A DNA stretch of 64,000 bases, taken from Palleronia salina (GTDB lineage Bacteria; Pseudomonadota; Alphaproteobacteria; Rhodobacterales; Rhodobacteraceae). The notes under the pieces were generated by a model that was not told the DNA's origin, ran no database searches, and worked only from the letters and a program-made list of their open reading frames with translations. The position numbers and the translations under genes are program-made. The stretch is taken from the NCBI RefSeq assembly GCF_900141995.1, contig NZ_FQZA01000014.1, positions 1 through 64,000 of the forward strand, in the 5' to 3' direction. The number at the start of each line of letters is the position of its first letter. Positions within the stretch are counted from its first letter, which is position 1. Below are positions 1 through 8,901 of this stretch, piece by piece.

Positions 1-130
1 GTTGCAACGCGATACGACCGGTGCCCAAAAGTCTTCCTCTCAGCCATCGCTCTCGCCGCTATCGTCATCTACTGGCTATGAGTCCTGAGCCTAAGCAACT
101 TTCAACGTTTCAGTGCGATGCCGTCGGACG

Positions 131-433
131 ATGCAAAACACGTTCTGGATCATCGGCGCCTTCGTGCTGGCCATTGGGGCCGGTCCCGTCGCCTCCGTTT
201 CGGCGAAGGCGGGGGTGCCGGACCCCGCGGGTCTCTACCTCCTCGTCGATTTCGGTGCAGGGGTGGACGCGCCTGCCGGGCGGACGCCGCACGGTGTGCG
301 TGAATTCGGCCTGACCCGGTGGCCGCTCGGCCGGCTTGTCGTCGCATCACCCGACCAGCACAGAAGGTTGACCCGGGACGGCTACCTTGTGCTCCCCGCC
401 AGTATCCTGGCTGAAATTTGCGGGTTCAAATGA
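131..433 (+). CDS. Small exported hypothetical protein
   Basis: A 100-residue frame that I do not recognise. The start was placed at ATG 131 because it begins directly with a signal-peptide-like stretch (MQNTFWIIG followed by a hydrophobic run ending near ASVSA). An ATG 18 bases upstream would only add a short arginine-rich tail. No catalytic motif is visible and no clear ribosome-binding site precedes it. It lies 31 bases upstream of the chemoreceptor on the same strand. The frame looks coding because of the leader and the colinearity, but it could be a chance frame in GC-rich DNA. Confidence 0.4.
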   Translation: MQNTFWIIGAFVLAIGAGPVASVSAKAGVPDPAGLYLLVDFGAGVDAPAGRTPHGVREFGLTRWPLGRLVVASPDQHRRLTRDGYLVLPASILAEICGFK

Positions 434-464
434 CCGCGGACCCGGCTGTTTTCGAGGATTGAGC

Positions 465-2345
465 ATGATCATGCGCATCTTTTCATCCCCTGTCCTTCTC
501 ACCTTCTCGCTCGCGGGCGCGCTGTTTCCGTGTCTTCTGCTGGCCACCGGCATTGTCGGCGGCCCCATCCTTTCGACCGGGGCGATCGCGCTTGTTTTCA
601 TCCTGTTCGGCGCGGCCATGTCGGTGTTGCGGCCGCCGCTGGCGCCGGTCGGTGCGGCGACGGCGCTCATCGGCCAGGCCATCTCGCTGACCAATGGCCT
701 GCAGGGCCATCCGTGGCAGATCGACAGCCACATGCTGTTCTTCGCGCTGCTCGCCTGCCTGATCAGCCTGCGCAGCATCAGCGCGGTACTCGTCGCGACG
801 CTGATCATCGCCGTGCACCACCTTTCGCTGTCGTTTCTGATGCCCAGCCTGGTTTTCCCCTCGGGCTCGGTCGGGCAAAGCGTTTCGCGCACGCTGTTCC
901 ACGCCGTGGTCGTCCTGATCGAGGCCGCCGCGCTCACCTGGACCGTCCTGCATCTGCAGCGGAACGACCGGCGCATGCGCGAAAAGACGACCGAACTCGA
1001 GGCGAGCCTGCAAGCATCGCAGGACGCGATCGCCGAAGCGAAGGTGGCCCGCGCCCAGGCCGAAAGCTCGAAGGACGCTGCCAACGCCTCCCAGGCCGAG
1101 GCCGAGGCCGCCCTCGCCAAGGCGCGAGAGGCGCAGGCCGCCGATGAGCGCGCCCGCGAAGCGCGAGACCGGATGATGCAGGAGCTCGATATCGAGTTCG
1201 GCGGCCTCGTCCACAGCGCGATCAACGGGAATTTCTCGTCGCGGGTCACCAAGAATTTCGAGGACCAGACGCTCAATGGCCTGAAGGAAAAGCTGAACGA
1301 TCTGCTGGAATCGGTGGAGAGCGGGCTGCGCGAAACCGGCCGCGTGCTCGACCAGGTGGCCGCGGGTGACCTGCGCACCGAGATGACGGGCGATTTCCGG
1401 GGCGACTTCGGGACCCTTCAGACCAATGTGAACGGAATGATCGCCTCGCTCAAGCAGCTCATCGGCGAGATCTCGGGCAGCGCGGCGCACATGTCCACCT
1501 CGTCGAACGAACTGCGCGACACCTCGGACGCGCTGTCCCGCCAGGCCGCGCAGAACGCGGCCTCGCTCGAGGAATCGTCCGCCGCCATAGAAGAGCTGAC
1601 GGCCAGCATCAAGCAGGTCAGCGACAACGCCGCGGACGCGAACAAGAATGCCAGCTCGGCCAAGGACATGGCCCATTCCGGCAGCATCGTCGCCGCCGAC
1701 GCCGCCTCCGCCATGGCCCGCATTTCCGACGCATCGAAGGAGATCGCGAAGGTCGTCACGGTGATCAACGAGATCTCGTTCCAGATCAACCTGCTGGCCC
1801 TGAATGCCGGCGTCGAGGCCGCCCGCGCGGGCGAGGCCGGCCGCGGCTTCTCGGTCGTCGCCTCCGAGGTCCGTCAACTGGCCCAGCGGGCGGGCGATGC
1901 GGCCCGCGAAATCGACGAGGTCATCGCGCGCAGCGACCAGGCAGTCGCCGAGGGCGTCGACAAGGTGAACAACTCGCAAGAATCCCTCGCGAAAATCTCG
2001 CAAAGCGTCACCGAGGTCTCGCAACGGATCGACCAGATCGCGGTCGCCATGTCGGAACAGGTGAACGGCATCGGCGAAATCAACAGCGCCGTGTCCAGGA
2101 TCGACACGAACACCCAGAAGCAGGCCGCCTCGTTCGAGGAGGTGCGCGGCACGGGCGCCCTGCTCTCGAAGGAAGCCGAGGGGCTGAAAGGTTCCACCGC
2201 GCGGTTCCGTGTGGGCCAAGAGGTCATCGGCCTGTCCGAGCCGGCTGCCGCACGAGCTCACTCGCCGGCCCGGCAACAGATTCCCGCGCCGCCGGCGTCG
2301 AACGGAAACCTGGCGGAAAGCCTCGATGGCTGGGACGCGTTCTGA
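465..2345 (+). CDS. Methyl-accepting chemotaxis protein, polytopic membrane receptor
   Basis: A 626-residue chemoreceptor that would signal through CheW and CheA. Residues 1-165 hold about five hydrophobic segments, with a conserved-looking VHHLSLSF stretch near 117-124, instead of the usual periplasmic sensor between two helices. Residues 170-240 are an Ala/Glu-rich coiled coil, and HAMP-like segments occupy about 243-340. The signalling hairpin tip is near 435-472 ([20 protein letters not shown]). The last five residues are GWDAF, which resembles the xWxxF tether for CheR/CheB. The start was placed at ATG 465, right before the first membrane helix, because the 26 codons upstream look non-coding. 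The ligand is unknown. The multi-pass N-terminus suggests sensing in or near the membrane. Confidence 0.9.
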   Translation: MIMRIFSSPVLLTFSLAGALFPCLLLATGIVGGPILSTGAIALVFILFGAAMSVLRPPLAPVGAATALIGQAISLTNGLQGHPWQIDSHMLFFALLACLISLRSISAVLVATLIIAVHHLSLSFLMPSLVFPSGSVGQSVSRTLFHAVVVLIEAAALTWTVLHLQRNDRRMREKTTELEASLQASQDAIAEAKVARAQAESSKDAANASQAEAEAALAKAREAQAADERAREARDRMMQELDIEFGGLVHSAINGNFSSRVTKNFEDQTLNGLKEKLNDLLESVESGLRETGRVLDQVAAGDLRTEMTGDFRGDFGTLQTNVNGMIASLKQLIGEISGSAAHMSTSSNELRDTSDALSRQAAQNAASLEESSAAIEELTASIKQVSDNAADANKNASSAKDMAHSGSIVAADAASAMARISDASKEIAKVVTVINEISFQINLLALNAGVEAARAGEAGRGFSVVASEVRQLAQRAGDAAREIDEVIARSDQAVAEGVDKVNNSQESLAKISQSVTEVSQRIDQIAVAMSEQVNGIGEINSAVSRIDTNTQKQAASFEEVRGTGALLSKEAEGLKGSTARFRVGQEVIGLSEPAAARAHSPARQQIPAPPASNGNLAESLDGWDAF

Positions 2346-2764
2346 TCGCAAGCCGCGGCAATCCCCGGGCGATCCGACCGGACCTGCCGTAGGTTCACAC
2401 GTCGCTCACCGAAGCCCACCGAGCCCTGTCGACGCCCGGGGCAGCGGCGATCGGGGCGGCAGGACAGTTGCCTCCGCTCCGGATCGCGTCCGGGGTGGTC
2501 CCGGTTCCACGGCCCGCTCGGCCGCATCCCCGCTTGAACGCCCAAGATCGCACGCGCCCGAGCCGAAGCCGCGCCCCGGAATGGCCCGCGACGGCGGACA
2601 GGCCAGGGACCCCGTCGCGCCGAACGGCGGAGCGCGGTCCCACCATCGCTCTCGCTCATGTCATCGGTATGTGAACCCCTGTGCGGAAACGCGCGAAACT
2701 TCCCCTGCGTCGGCTGCGTATATGGGTCATAAGAACGCAAACACGCCGATCGAGGAGCGCGAAG
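2346..2764. other. 419-base intergenic stretch with no recognisable gene
   Basis: The stretch lies between the chemoreceptor stop and the small protein at 2765. Open frames exist on both strands, but they are proline- and arginine-rich, lack ribosome-binding sites and look like GC-rich noise. The last 60 bases are less GC-rich and carry a GAGGAG ribosome-binding site for the following small gene, so a promoter probably sits there. I see nothing else. Confidence 0.5.
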
Positions 2765-2920
2765 ATGAATACCCGTCTCAATACCGCCTTTCTCGGCGCA
2801 GTGCTGGGCTTGAGCCTTGCGGCCACCGCCGCCCTTGCCTTCACGAGCACCGAGATCCCCGTTGCCGACCGTCACCACGCGACGCTCGAGATGCAGGAAA
2901 GGTTTCCCGACCTGTTCTGA
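2765..2920 (+). CDS. Small exported protein of 51 residues
   Basis: Unrecognised short protein. It has a typical signal peptide (MNTRLNTAFLGAVLGL, then an Ala-rich core ending in ALA) and leaves a mature peptide of about 25 residues rich in His, Glu and Asp, ending PDLF. A GAGGAG ribosome-binding site sits about 8 bases before ATG 2765, the best-supported start in the region. It is convergent with the deacetylase-like gene. A GC-rich hairpin (2931-2940 pairing with 2947-2956) lies between the two genes and may end both transcripts. A periplasmic location is inferred. Confidence 0.6.
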   Translation: MNTRLNTAFLGAVLGLSLAATAALAFTSTEIPVADRHHATLEMQERFPDLF

Positions 2921-2938
2921 CCGGACTTCTGCCCGCGC

Positions 2939-4057
2939 CTAGACCGAGGCGCGGGCCCTATCCGCCAACTGGCGCAAGCGCGCCGCGACAACCTCTGAAA
3001 CCGGCCCGTTGCGCGGCGAATCCCGCAATGTCGTGAACCAGTGATCCGGCGGGTTCTTGCCCAGCCGGTTGCCGGTAAACTCCAACCCGCGCAGGACGTT
3101 TTCGGCCGCCTCGGGCAGTCGCGCGGGAATCTCCTGTCGCGACAGGGTCGCCCAGACACCCGTCCACAATCGCCCCACCGACCAGGGGTTGTAGCCGCCG
3201 CCCCCCAGCACGAGCAGGCGCGGCGACAGGTCGCGCAGGGCCGCGACGATGGCCCAATGCGCGTTGTTCGACAGCGCCAACCGCGACAGCGGATCCTCGG
3301 CCACCGCGTCGGCCCCGCATTGCAGGATCACCGCGTCGGCGCGGAACCCCTCGACCAGCGGCAGGATCAATTTGTCCCGCGCCGCCGCCATGTCGCCGTC
3401 ACGCGCCCCGCGCGGCAACGGCAGGTTCCACACGTTGCCCGCGCCGCGATCCTCCACCGCGCCCGTGAACGGCCAGCGCCGTTCCTCGTGGGTCGACACG
3501 ATCAGCACATCCGGGTCGTCGCCGAAGCCGTGCACCACCCCGTCGCAATGGTGCGCGTCGATATCCACGTAGGCGATACGGCGGAAGCCCCAGCGCCGGA
3601 ACGCGACGATGGCGAGGCAGGGGTCGTTGAGGTAGCAAAACCCGTTGGCCCGGTCGGGCAGACCGTGGTGGGTTCCGCCGCCGGGGTTGTAGACCACGCC
3701 GCCGTCGCGCAGCAAACCGGTCGCCATGATCGAACCGCCGGCCGCCGTGGCCGGGCGGCGGAAAACCTCGGGGTAGATAGGGTTCGACAGGGTCCCCAGG
3801 GCATGGCGCGCGCGCTCGGCCTCGGTGACGTGGCCGTCCCGCTCGGCCCGTTGCAATACCGCGAGATAGTCGGGGTCGTGCCATGTCGCGAGGGAGGCGG
3901 GCTTGGCGCGCGGCGACGGGATGTAGACATCGGGCGGCAGCCAGCCCATCGCGCGGGACAGGTCGATCACGGTCGACACGCGCGGCACCCGCAGGGGGTG
4001 GTTCGGACCGTAACTCGACCCCCGGTAGATCTCGGAGCCGATGAAGCGCAGTGTCAC
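2939..4057 (-). CDS. Histone deacetylase family protein (AcuC-like amidohydrolase)
   Basis: A 372-residue zinc-dependent deacetylase or amidohydrolase of the arginase-deacetylase fold, full length for the family. The charge-relay and zinc-binding motifs are intact: GGGTHHG at about 126-132, DIDAHHCDG at about 165-173, QCGADA near 246 and GGGGYN near 283. Bacterial members act on acetylated lysines, polyamines or small amides, and the substrate here is unknown. Translation begins at GTG 4057, which overlaps the stop of the upstream glutathione-peroxidase gene as GTGA. The two are therefore translationally coupled and probably one operon. Confidence 0.9.
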   Translation of the reverse strand: MTLRFIGSEIYRGSSYGPNHPLRVPRVSTVIDLSRAMGWLPPDVYIPSPRAKPASLATWHDPDYLAVLQRAERDGHVTEAERARHALGTLSNPIYPEVFRRPATAAGGSIMATGLLRDGGVVYNPGGGTHHGLPDRANGFCYLNDPCLAIVAFRRWGFRRIAYVDIDAHHCDGVVHGFGDDPDVLIVSTHEERRWPFTGAVEDRGAGNVWNLPLPRGARDGDMAAARDKLILPLVEGFRADAVILQCGADAVAEDPLSRLALSNNAHWAIVAALRDLSPRLLVLGGGGYNPWSVGRLWTGVWATLSRQEIPARLPEAAENVLRGLEFTGNRLGKNPPDHWFTTLRDSPRNGPVSEVVAARLRQLADRARASV

Positions 4058-4581
4058 GGCAGCGCGGCGTCGATGGCGCGCGTGATCGCCCGGCTGTCCG
4101 GCCGCACCGAAGACGGCCAGTGTCCGATCAGTTCGCCGTCGCGCACCAGGTACTTGGTGAAATTCCAGCGCGGCGCGGCGCCTTCGTCGCGGGCCATGTC
4201 GGCGAAGAACGGATGCGCCGCGGGCCCGCGGACGGGCGTGATCGTGGCGATGGGCAGGGTGAGGTCGAAATTGACCGAGCAGAATTCCTTCACCTCTTCG
4301 TCGGAGGACAGCTCCTGCCGGAAATCGTCAGAGGGGACGGCAAGAACCAGAAGGACCTTGGCGCCGTAACGATCGTGCAGCGCTTGAAGGCCCTCGTATT
4401 GCGGCGTGAACGCGCAGAGCGACGCGGTGTTGACCACCAGAACGGGCCCCTCGCGATCGGCCAGCGAGAGCGTGTCGCCCTCCAACAGCTGAAACCGCCA
4501 CCCGTCGGGCGCCGCACCTGCCGGCACACCGATCCACACGGCGGAAACCAGCAGGATTAACCAGACGTTTATCTTTTCCAT
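4054..4581 (-). CDS. Glutathione peroxidase family protein, exported
   Basis: A 175-residue thiol peroxidase with a leading hydrophobic segment (residues 5-23, ending GAA) that suggests export or a membrane anchor. The peroxidatic residue is a cysteine, C56, in NTASLCAFTPQY. The conserved WNFTKYL block is near the C-terminus. The usual FPCNQF block is replaced by VPSDDF, so the catalytic glutamine is not obvious and the electron donor may differ. It is the first gene of a two-gene unit with the deacetylase-like gene. Confidence 0.85.
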   Translation of the reverse strand: MEKINVWLILLVSAVWIGVPAGAAPDGWRFQLLEGDTLSLADREGPVLVVNTASLCAFTPQYEGLQALHDRYGAKVLLVLAVPSDDFRQELSSDEEVKEFCSVNFDLTLPIATITPVRGPAAHPFFADMARDEGAAPRWNFTKYLVRDGELIGHWPSSVRPDSRAITRAIDAALP

Positions 4582-4735
4582 GCGAGACAGATACCTTGTG
4601 CGGACGGCAATTCAATCACATGGCCCGAATTGTCGCATACCCCGCGGCGCAGGCGATTTGACGCGCGGTGAAAAGGTAATTTATGTTATAGGATCAACAA
4701 CAAGGGGTAAGAACGCCCGCTTCCGGAGGCCCGAT

Positions 4736-5209
4736 ATGGATCTGAGCGACCCTGTGGCACGCCCAATGAGATTGTCGCCCGCAGGCAAACGCGATGTGCG
4801 CACGCAATTCGGCGCGCTGCCTTACCGCGTGCGCAATGGCAAGCTGCAGATCCTTCTGATCACGACCCGTCGGACCCGCCGCTGGGTCATCCCGAAGGGT
4901 TGGCCACAGGACGGCGCCACCCCGTCCGACGCCGCCGCGACCGAAGCCTTCGAGGAGGCCGGCGTCGAAGGTGTCGCGAGCCCCCAGTGCCTGGGAATCT
5001 TCACCTATACCAAGGAGATGGATGGCGACGACCTGCCCTGCGTCGTGGCCGTGTTCCCGCTGAAGGTGAAGAAGGTGCTGAAGGACTGGCCTGAGAAAGC
5101 CGCGCGAAGCCGCCGGTGGGAAAGCCCCAAGAAGGCCGCCCGCCTGGTGCAGGAGCCCGAGCTCGCCCGCATGCTGGCAACCTTCGACCCGAAGGCCCTG
5201 AGGATTTGA
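4736..5209 (+). CDS. Nudix hydrolase
   Basis: A 157-residue Nudix protein that would hydrolyse a nucleoside diphosphate-X or diphosphoinositol-type substrate. The box runs from G55: GWPQDG, then EAFEEAGV about residues 70-77. The second-half EExG metal-binding core is intact. The first conserved Glu and the Arg of the textbook pattern are Ala and Thr. The PKGWP lead-in is typical of the alphaproteobacterial branch. ATG 4736 was chosen because CGGAGG lies just upstream. The frame stays open further upstream but has no family similarity there. The upstream DNA (4582-4735) is AT-richer and probably holds the promoter. Confidence 0.85.
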   Translation: MDLSDPVARPMRLSPAGKRDVRTQFGALPYRVRNGKLQILLITTRRTRRWVIPKGWPQDGATPSDAAATEAFEEAGVEGVASPQCLGIFTYTKEMDGDDLPCVVAVFPLKVKKVLKDWPEKAARSRRWESPKKAARLVQEPELARMLATFDPKALRI

Positions 5210-5276
5210 CGATCAACCGCATTGGCGGGAAGCCGCGCAGCGCCTACCTAACAGCGTGTAGCTTTTGGGTTTCAAG

Positions 5277-5705
5277 ATGATACGCTTTTCGCTTTCCTGC
5301 GCCGACGGACACGATTTCGAAAGCTGGTTCGCGTCGAACGCGGCCTTCGACCGGCTGGCGCAATCGGGGCGCGTGACCTGCCCCGACTGCGGCAGTGCCG
5401 ATGTGAAAAAGGCGCTCATGGCGCCCCGCGTGCGGTCGGGGGGCGCGCCGGTCGCGGCGGCCGACACACCGCCGCCGAAGGCCACGGACGACACCCATCC
5501 GCTGGCCCGCCTGCGCCGCAAGATCGAGGCCGAGGCGAAAGATGTGGGCCGCGATTTCGCCCGCCAGGCCCGCGCCATGCACGAGGGCGCGGCGCCGCAT
5601 CAGCCCATCTATGGCCAGGCCGAGCTGAAAGAGGCGCGCGCGCTGGTCGAGGACGGCGTGCCCATCGCGCCCCTGCCATTCATCCCGAAATCCAAGACCA
5701 ACTGA
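5277..5705 (+). CDS. DUF1178 family protein
   Basis: A 142-residue conserved alphaproteobacterial protein of unknown function. The diagnostic start is MIRFSLSCADGHDFESWF, followed by a CPDC knuckle (TCPDCGSADVKKALM) and a C-terminal helix with PIAPLPFIP. The CxxC pair and the early Cys could bind a metal. The start was placed at ATG 5277, because the family begins MIxFxLxC and the four upstream codons are not conserved. An SDR gene starts 9 bases downstream, so the two may be co-transcribed. Confidence 0.88.
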   Translation: MIRFSLSCADGHDFESWFASNAAFDRLAQSGRVTCPDCGSADVKKALMAPRVRSGGAPVAAADTPPPKATDDTHPLARLRRKIEAEAKDVGRDFARQARAMHEGAAPHQPIYGQAELKEARALVEDGVPIAPLPFIPKSKTN

Positions 5706-5713
5706 GGTCCGCC

Positions 5714-6355
5714 ATGCATGTCCTGATCACCGGCGCGAACCGCGGCATCGGTGCCGCCATGGCGGACCGGATGACCGCCCGCGGCGATGACGTGACGCGC
5801 ACGGCGCGCGACGCAAAGGACCATCTCCCGCTCGACGTGGCCGACCCGTCCTCGGTCGGCCGGCTTGCGTCCGAACTGGGCGACCGACCGCTCGACCTGC
5901 TGGTGTGCAACGCCGGCGTGTTCGAGGACCGGGGCGAGACGCTCGGCGACGGGTTCCCGCCGGACATGTGGGCGCGGATGTTCGCCATCAACGTGACCGG
6001 CGCCTTCCTTTGCGTGCAGGCGCTGCTTCCCAACCTGCGCGCCGCGAAGGGCAAGATCGCGCTGATCTCCAGCCAGCTGGGCAGCTCGGAAAACGCGTCG
6101 GGCGGCAGCTATATCTATCGCTCCAGCAAGGCGGCGATGGTCAATCTGGGCCGCAACCTTGCCATGGACCTGCAATCCGACGGCATCGCCGTGGGCATCT
6201 ATCATCCCGGCTGGGTGCAGACCGACATGGGCGGGTCGGGCGCGGCCATCTCGCCCGAGACCTCGGCCAAGGGGCTGATCGACCGCTTCGATGCGCTGTC
6301 GGTCGCGACGACGGGCCGGTTCGAGACCTATGACGGCCGCGCGCATCCGTTCTGA
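5714..6355 (+). CDS. Short-chain dehydrogenase/reductase
   Basis: A 213-residue classical-type SDR, somewhat short. The cofactor loop ITGANRGIGAA, the NAGV motif and the catalytic YRSSK are all present. The arginine in the cofactor loop and the following region are compatible with NADP(H) or NAD(H). Substrate unknown; relatives include C-factor-like proteins. It follows DUF1178 by 9 bases. It converges on the Sel1 gene across a 38-base gap where nested inverted repeats (an outer GTTCCG/CGGAAC pair around an inner CCAGA/TCTGG pair) could form a terminator-like stem. Confidence 0.85.
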   Translation: MHVLITGANRGIGAAMADRMTARGDDVTRTARDAKDHLPLDVADPSSVGRLASELGDRPLDLLVCNAGVFEDRGETLGDGFPPDMWARMFAINVTGAFLCVQALLPNLRAAKGKIALISSQLGSSENASGGSYIYRSSKAAMVNLGRNLAMDLQSDGIAVGIYHPGWVQTDMGGSGAAISPETSAKGLIDRFDALSVATTGRFETYDGRAHPF

Positions 6356-6393
6356 GACGGTTCCGTGAAATTTCCAGACGCTGAATCTGGCAT

Positions 6394-6909
6394 CTAGCGG
6401 AACGGGTACATCCAGACCTTGTAGTCCTCGACCAGTTCCAGCGCGGCGTCGATCTGCGCCTGGTCCATCTTCTTCACCACCTCTTCCAGCGAGATCGCCG
6501 CGTCCGGATCGCCGCCGATGGCCGACAGCGTGTACCACATGTAGGCGCGCACCAGGTCCGGCGCGGGCATGCCCCGGCCGACCTCGTAGTACCATCCGAT
6601 GCCCGACTGCGCGCCCGGGTGGCCTTTCATGGCGCTGCGCAGGTACCACTCGAAGGCGCGGCGGTCGTCCCGCTCCACCCCCAGCCCCATGGCGTAGAGG
6701 ATGCCGATCAGCTCTTCCGCGTCGGCATTGCCCGAGCGCGCGGGTCCGCGCAGCAGCTCCATCGCGTCGGTGAAGTCCCCGGCCTCCATGGCATCGCGGG
6801 CATTTTCCACCGGGTTCGCCGCGACGGGACTTGGCAGCGCCAGCACAATTGCCAGAATGGCGGCATGTACCGTTTTGCCGCCCCTTTCTTGATCGCGCTG
6901 CCGCTTCAT
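6394..6909 (-). CDS. Sel1/TPR-repeat protein, exported
   Basis: A 171-residue protein with a basic N-region, a hydrophobic core and a VAA cleavage site near residue 31, then Sel1-like repeats: AEELIGILYAMGLGVERD, AFEWYLRSAMKGHPGAQ and YMWYTLSAIGGDPDA. These helical hairpins usually mediate protein-protein contact. The only ATG that gives the signal peptide is at 6909, so its first 45 bases lie inside the start of the divergent di-haem peroxidase gene. Periplasmic location inferred; partner unknown. Confidence 0.8.
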   Translation of the reverse strand: MKRQRDQERGGKTVHAAILAIVLALPSPVAANPVENARDAMEAGDFTDAMELLRGPARSGNADAEELIGILYAMGLGVERDDRRAFEWYLRSAMKGHPGAQSGIGWYYEVGRGMPAPDLVRAYMWYTLSAIGGDPDAAISLEEVVKKMDQAQIDAALELVEDYKVWMYPFR

Positions 6910-8175
6910 GCCGGCCCCCTGCCCCCGCCCCTGTCCGACGCCGATTTCCGCGCGGTGGACGAGGATCAGGCGCGGATCGGTCAGCTTCTTTTCCACGACA
7001 AGATCCTGTCGGGCAACCGCAACATCTCGTGCGCGACGTGTCACGCGCTGGACCACGCGACGGGCGACGGGCTGAGCCTGGGCATTGGCGAGGGCGGCAC
7101 CGGCGTGGGGCCGGAGCGGACCCCCGGCGAAGGATCGGACCGCATCGCCAAGCGCATTCCGCGCAACGCGCCCGCGCTCTGGAACCTGGGCGCGCGCGAC
7201 ATCCGGCTGCTGTTCCATGACGGGCGGCTGAAGACTTCGCCGATCTACGGCAACGGCTTCGACACCCCGGCCGAGGAATGGCTGCCGCAGGGCCTTGCCA
7301 CGCCGCTGGCCGCGCAGGCGTTGTTTCCCATGACCGCGCAGTTCGAGATGGCCGGCAACCCGTCGGAAAACGAGATCGCGGGCGCGGTGCACGACCGGAT
7401 CGACGCGGCGTGGCCGATCCTGGCCAAGCGCGTGCGCACCATCCCGGACTACGGCGAGATGTTCGTGCGGGCCTTCGACCACATCGACCGGCCCGAGCAG
7501 GTCAGCATCGTCGAGATCGGCAACGCGCTGGGCGCCTATATCGACCTGGAGTTCCGCCGCTTCGACACGCCGTTCGACCGTTTGCTGAAGGGCGAGCCGA
7601 ACGCGCTCGGCCCCCAGCAGCGGCGCGGGATGGAGCTCTTCTATGGCGAGGCCGGCTGCGATGCCTGCCACGCCGGCCCGCTGATGAGCGATCAGGACTT
7701 CCACGCGCTGGCCCTGCCGCAGATCGGTCCGGGTCGCACCCGGCGCTTCGACCCCTATCCGCGCGACGTGGGCCGGATGGGCAAGTCCGACCGGCTGGAG
7801 GACGCCTATCGCTTCCGCACGCCCATGCTGCGCAACGTGGCCCTTACCGCGCCCTACGGGCATAACGGCGCCTACCCGACCCTGCGCGGCATCCTGCGGC
7901 ATCACGCCGATCCGCTGGGCGCGTTGGACGCCTGGACACCCGACATGGCCCGCCTGCCGCACGCGCCGTGGCTGGCCGCGGGCGACTTCGCCGCCAGCGC
8001 AGACCGGCTCGAGGCCGCGCGCCACAGGGCCCGGGTGGACCTTGCGCCGCTGCCGCTGGGCGCTCTCGACCTCGCCGATCTCGAGGCGTTCCTGCACGCC
8101 CTGACCAGCCCCACGGCCGAGACGTTCCGCTTCGGCAAGCCCGAATCCGTGCCCTCGGGCCTGCCGGTGGATTGA
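6865..8175 (+). CDS. Di-haem cytochrome c peroxidase / MauG family protein
   Basis: A 436-residue periplasmic c-type cytochrome. A short signal peptide (MYRFAAPFLIALPLHAG) precedes two haem-attachment motifs, CATCH at residues 56-60 and CDACH at residues 265-269, the spacing expected for the family. Members reduce peroxide or carry out MauG-type protein oxidation, and which applies here cannot be read. ATG 6865 gives the leader and makes the gene overlap head to head by 45 bases with the Sel1 gene. The C-terminus ends near an LPVD tail, and the ABC exporter unit starts 69 bases downstream. Confidence 0.88.
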   Translation: MYRFAAPFLIALPLHAGPLPPPLSDADFRAVDEDQARIGQLLFHDKILSGNRNISCATCHALDHATGDGLSLGIGEGGTGVGPERTPGEGSDRIAKRIPRNAPALWNLGARDIRLLFHDGRLKTSPIYGNGFDTPAEEWLPQGLATPLAAQALFPMTAQFEMAGNPSENEIAGAVHDRIDAAWPILAKRVRTIPDYGEMFVRAFDHIDRPEQVSIVEIGNALGAYIDLEFRRFDTPFDRLLKGEPNALGPQQRRGMELFYGEAGCDACHAGPLMSDQDFHALALPQIGPGRTRRFDPYPRDVGRMGKSDRLEDAYRFRTPMLRNVALTAPYGHNGAYPTLRGILRHHADPLGALDAWTPDMARLPHAPWLAAGDFAASADRLEAARHRARVDLAPLPLGALDLADLEAFLHALTSPTAETFRFGKPESVPSGLPVD

Positions 8176-8244
8176 CGCACCCACTGGTCGCGCGGAACCC
8201 TGCCCCTAGGTGCGTGACCGAGCACCCAAGCGCGGGATAATCCG

Positions 8245-8901
8245 TTGTTAATCGTCAAAGACCTGCACAAGTCCTTCGATGGCGCCGACGGCCCGGTGGC
8301 CGTCCTGCGCGGCGTGGACCTGCGGCTGGAGGCCGGGCAGACCATGGCGCTGACGGGTGACAGCGGCTCGGGCAAATCCACGCTTCTGCACCTGATCGGC
8401 GGTCTGGACCACGCGGACAGCGGGACGATCACGCTGGATGGCACCGACATCACCGCGCTGGACGATGCGGGCCGCGCGGCCCTGCGCCGGGACCGGATCG
8501 GCGTGGTCTTCCAGCAGTTCAACCTGATCCCGTCGCTGGACGTGGCCGCCAACATCGCGTTCCAGGCGCGGCTTGCGGGCAAGCACGACCGCGACTGGGC
8601 GGACCGGCTGGCCACGCGGCTGGGACTGACCGATCACCTGAAGAAATATCCCGAACAGCTGTCGGGTGGCCAGCAGCAGCGCGTCGCCATCGGCCGAACC
8701 CTGGCGGCGAAGCCGTCGCTGGTGCTGGCGGACGAGCCCACCGGCAACCTGGACGAGGACAGCGGCGCCCGCGTGCTCGAGCTGATGCTGGCGCTGGTCG
8801 AGGAAACCGGCGCGTCCCTGCTGACCGTGACCCACTCGCAGTCGCTGGCGGGCCACATGCAGCGCCAGTTGCACCTGCGCCATGGGCGGATCGACGGATG
8901 A
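8245..8901 (+). CDS. ABC transporter ATP-binding protein (LolD/MacB-type)
   Basis: A 218-residue ATPase with Walker [10 protein letters not shown], signature [12 protein letters not shown] and Walker [13 protein letters not shown]. It resembles the ATPases of LolCDE/MacB-type machines, which use ATP to move lipoproteins or other periplasmic substrates. A TTG start at 8245 is needed, because the next ATG (about residue 34) would remove the first beta strands. The gene overlaps the permease by 4 bases (ATGA), so the two are translationally coupled. Confidence 0.9.
   Translation: MLIVKDLHKSFDGADGPVAVLRGVDLRLEAGQTMALTGDSGSGKSTLLHLIGGLDHADSGTITLDGTDITALDDAGRAALRRDRIGVVFQQFNLIPSLDVAANIAFQARLAGKHDRDWADRLATRLGLTDHLKKYPEQLSGGQQQRVAIGRTLAAKPSLVLADEPTGNLDEDSGARVLELMLALVEETGASLLTVTHSQSLAGHMQRQLHLRHGRIDG

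Noticed and set aside
2395-2646. Short frames in the 2346-2764 gap
   Set aside because: No ribosome-binding site, no signal peptide or domain, and arginine/proline-rich composition.
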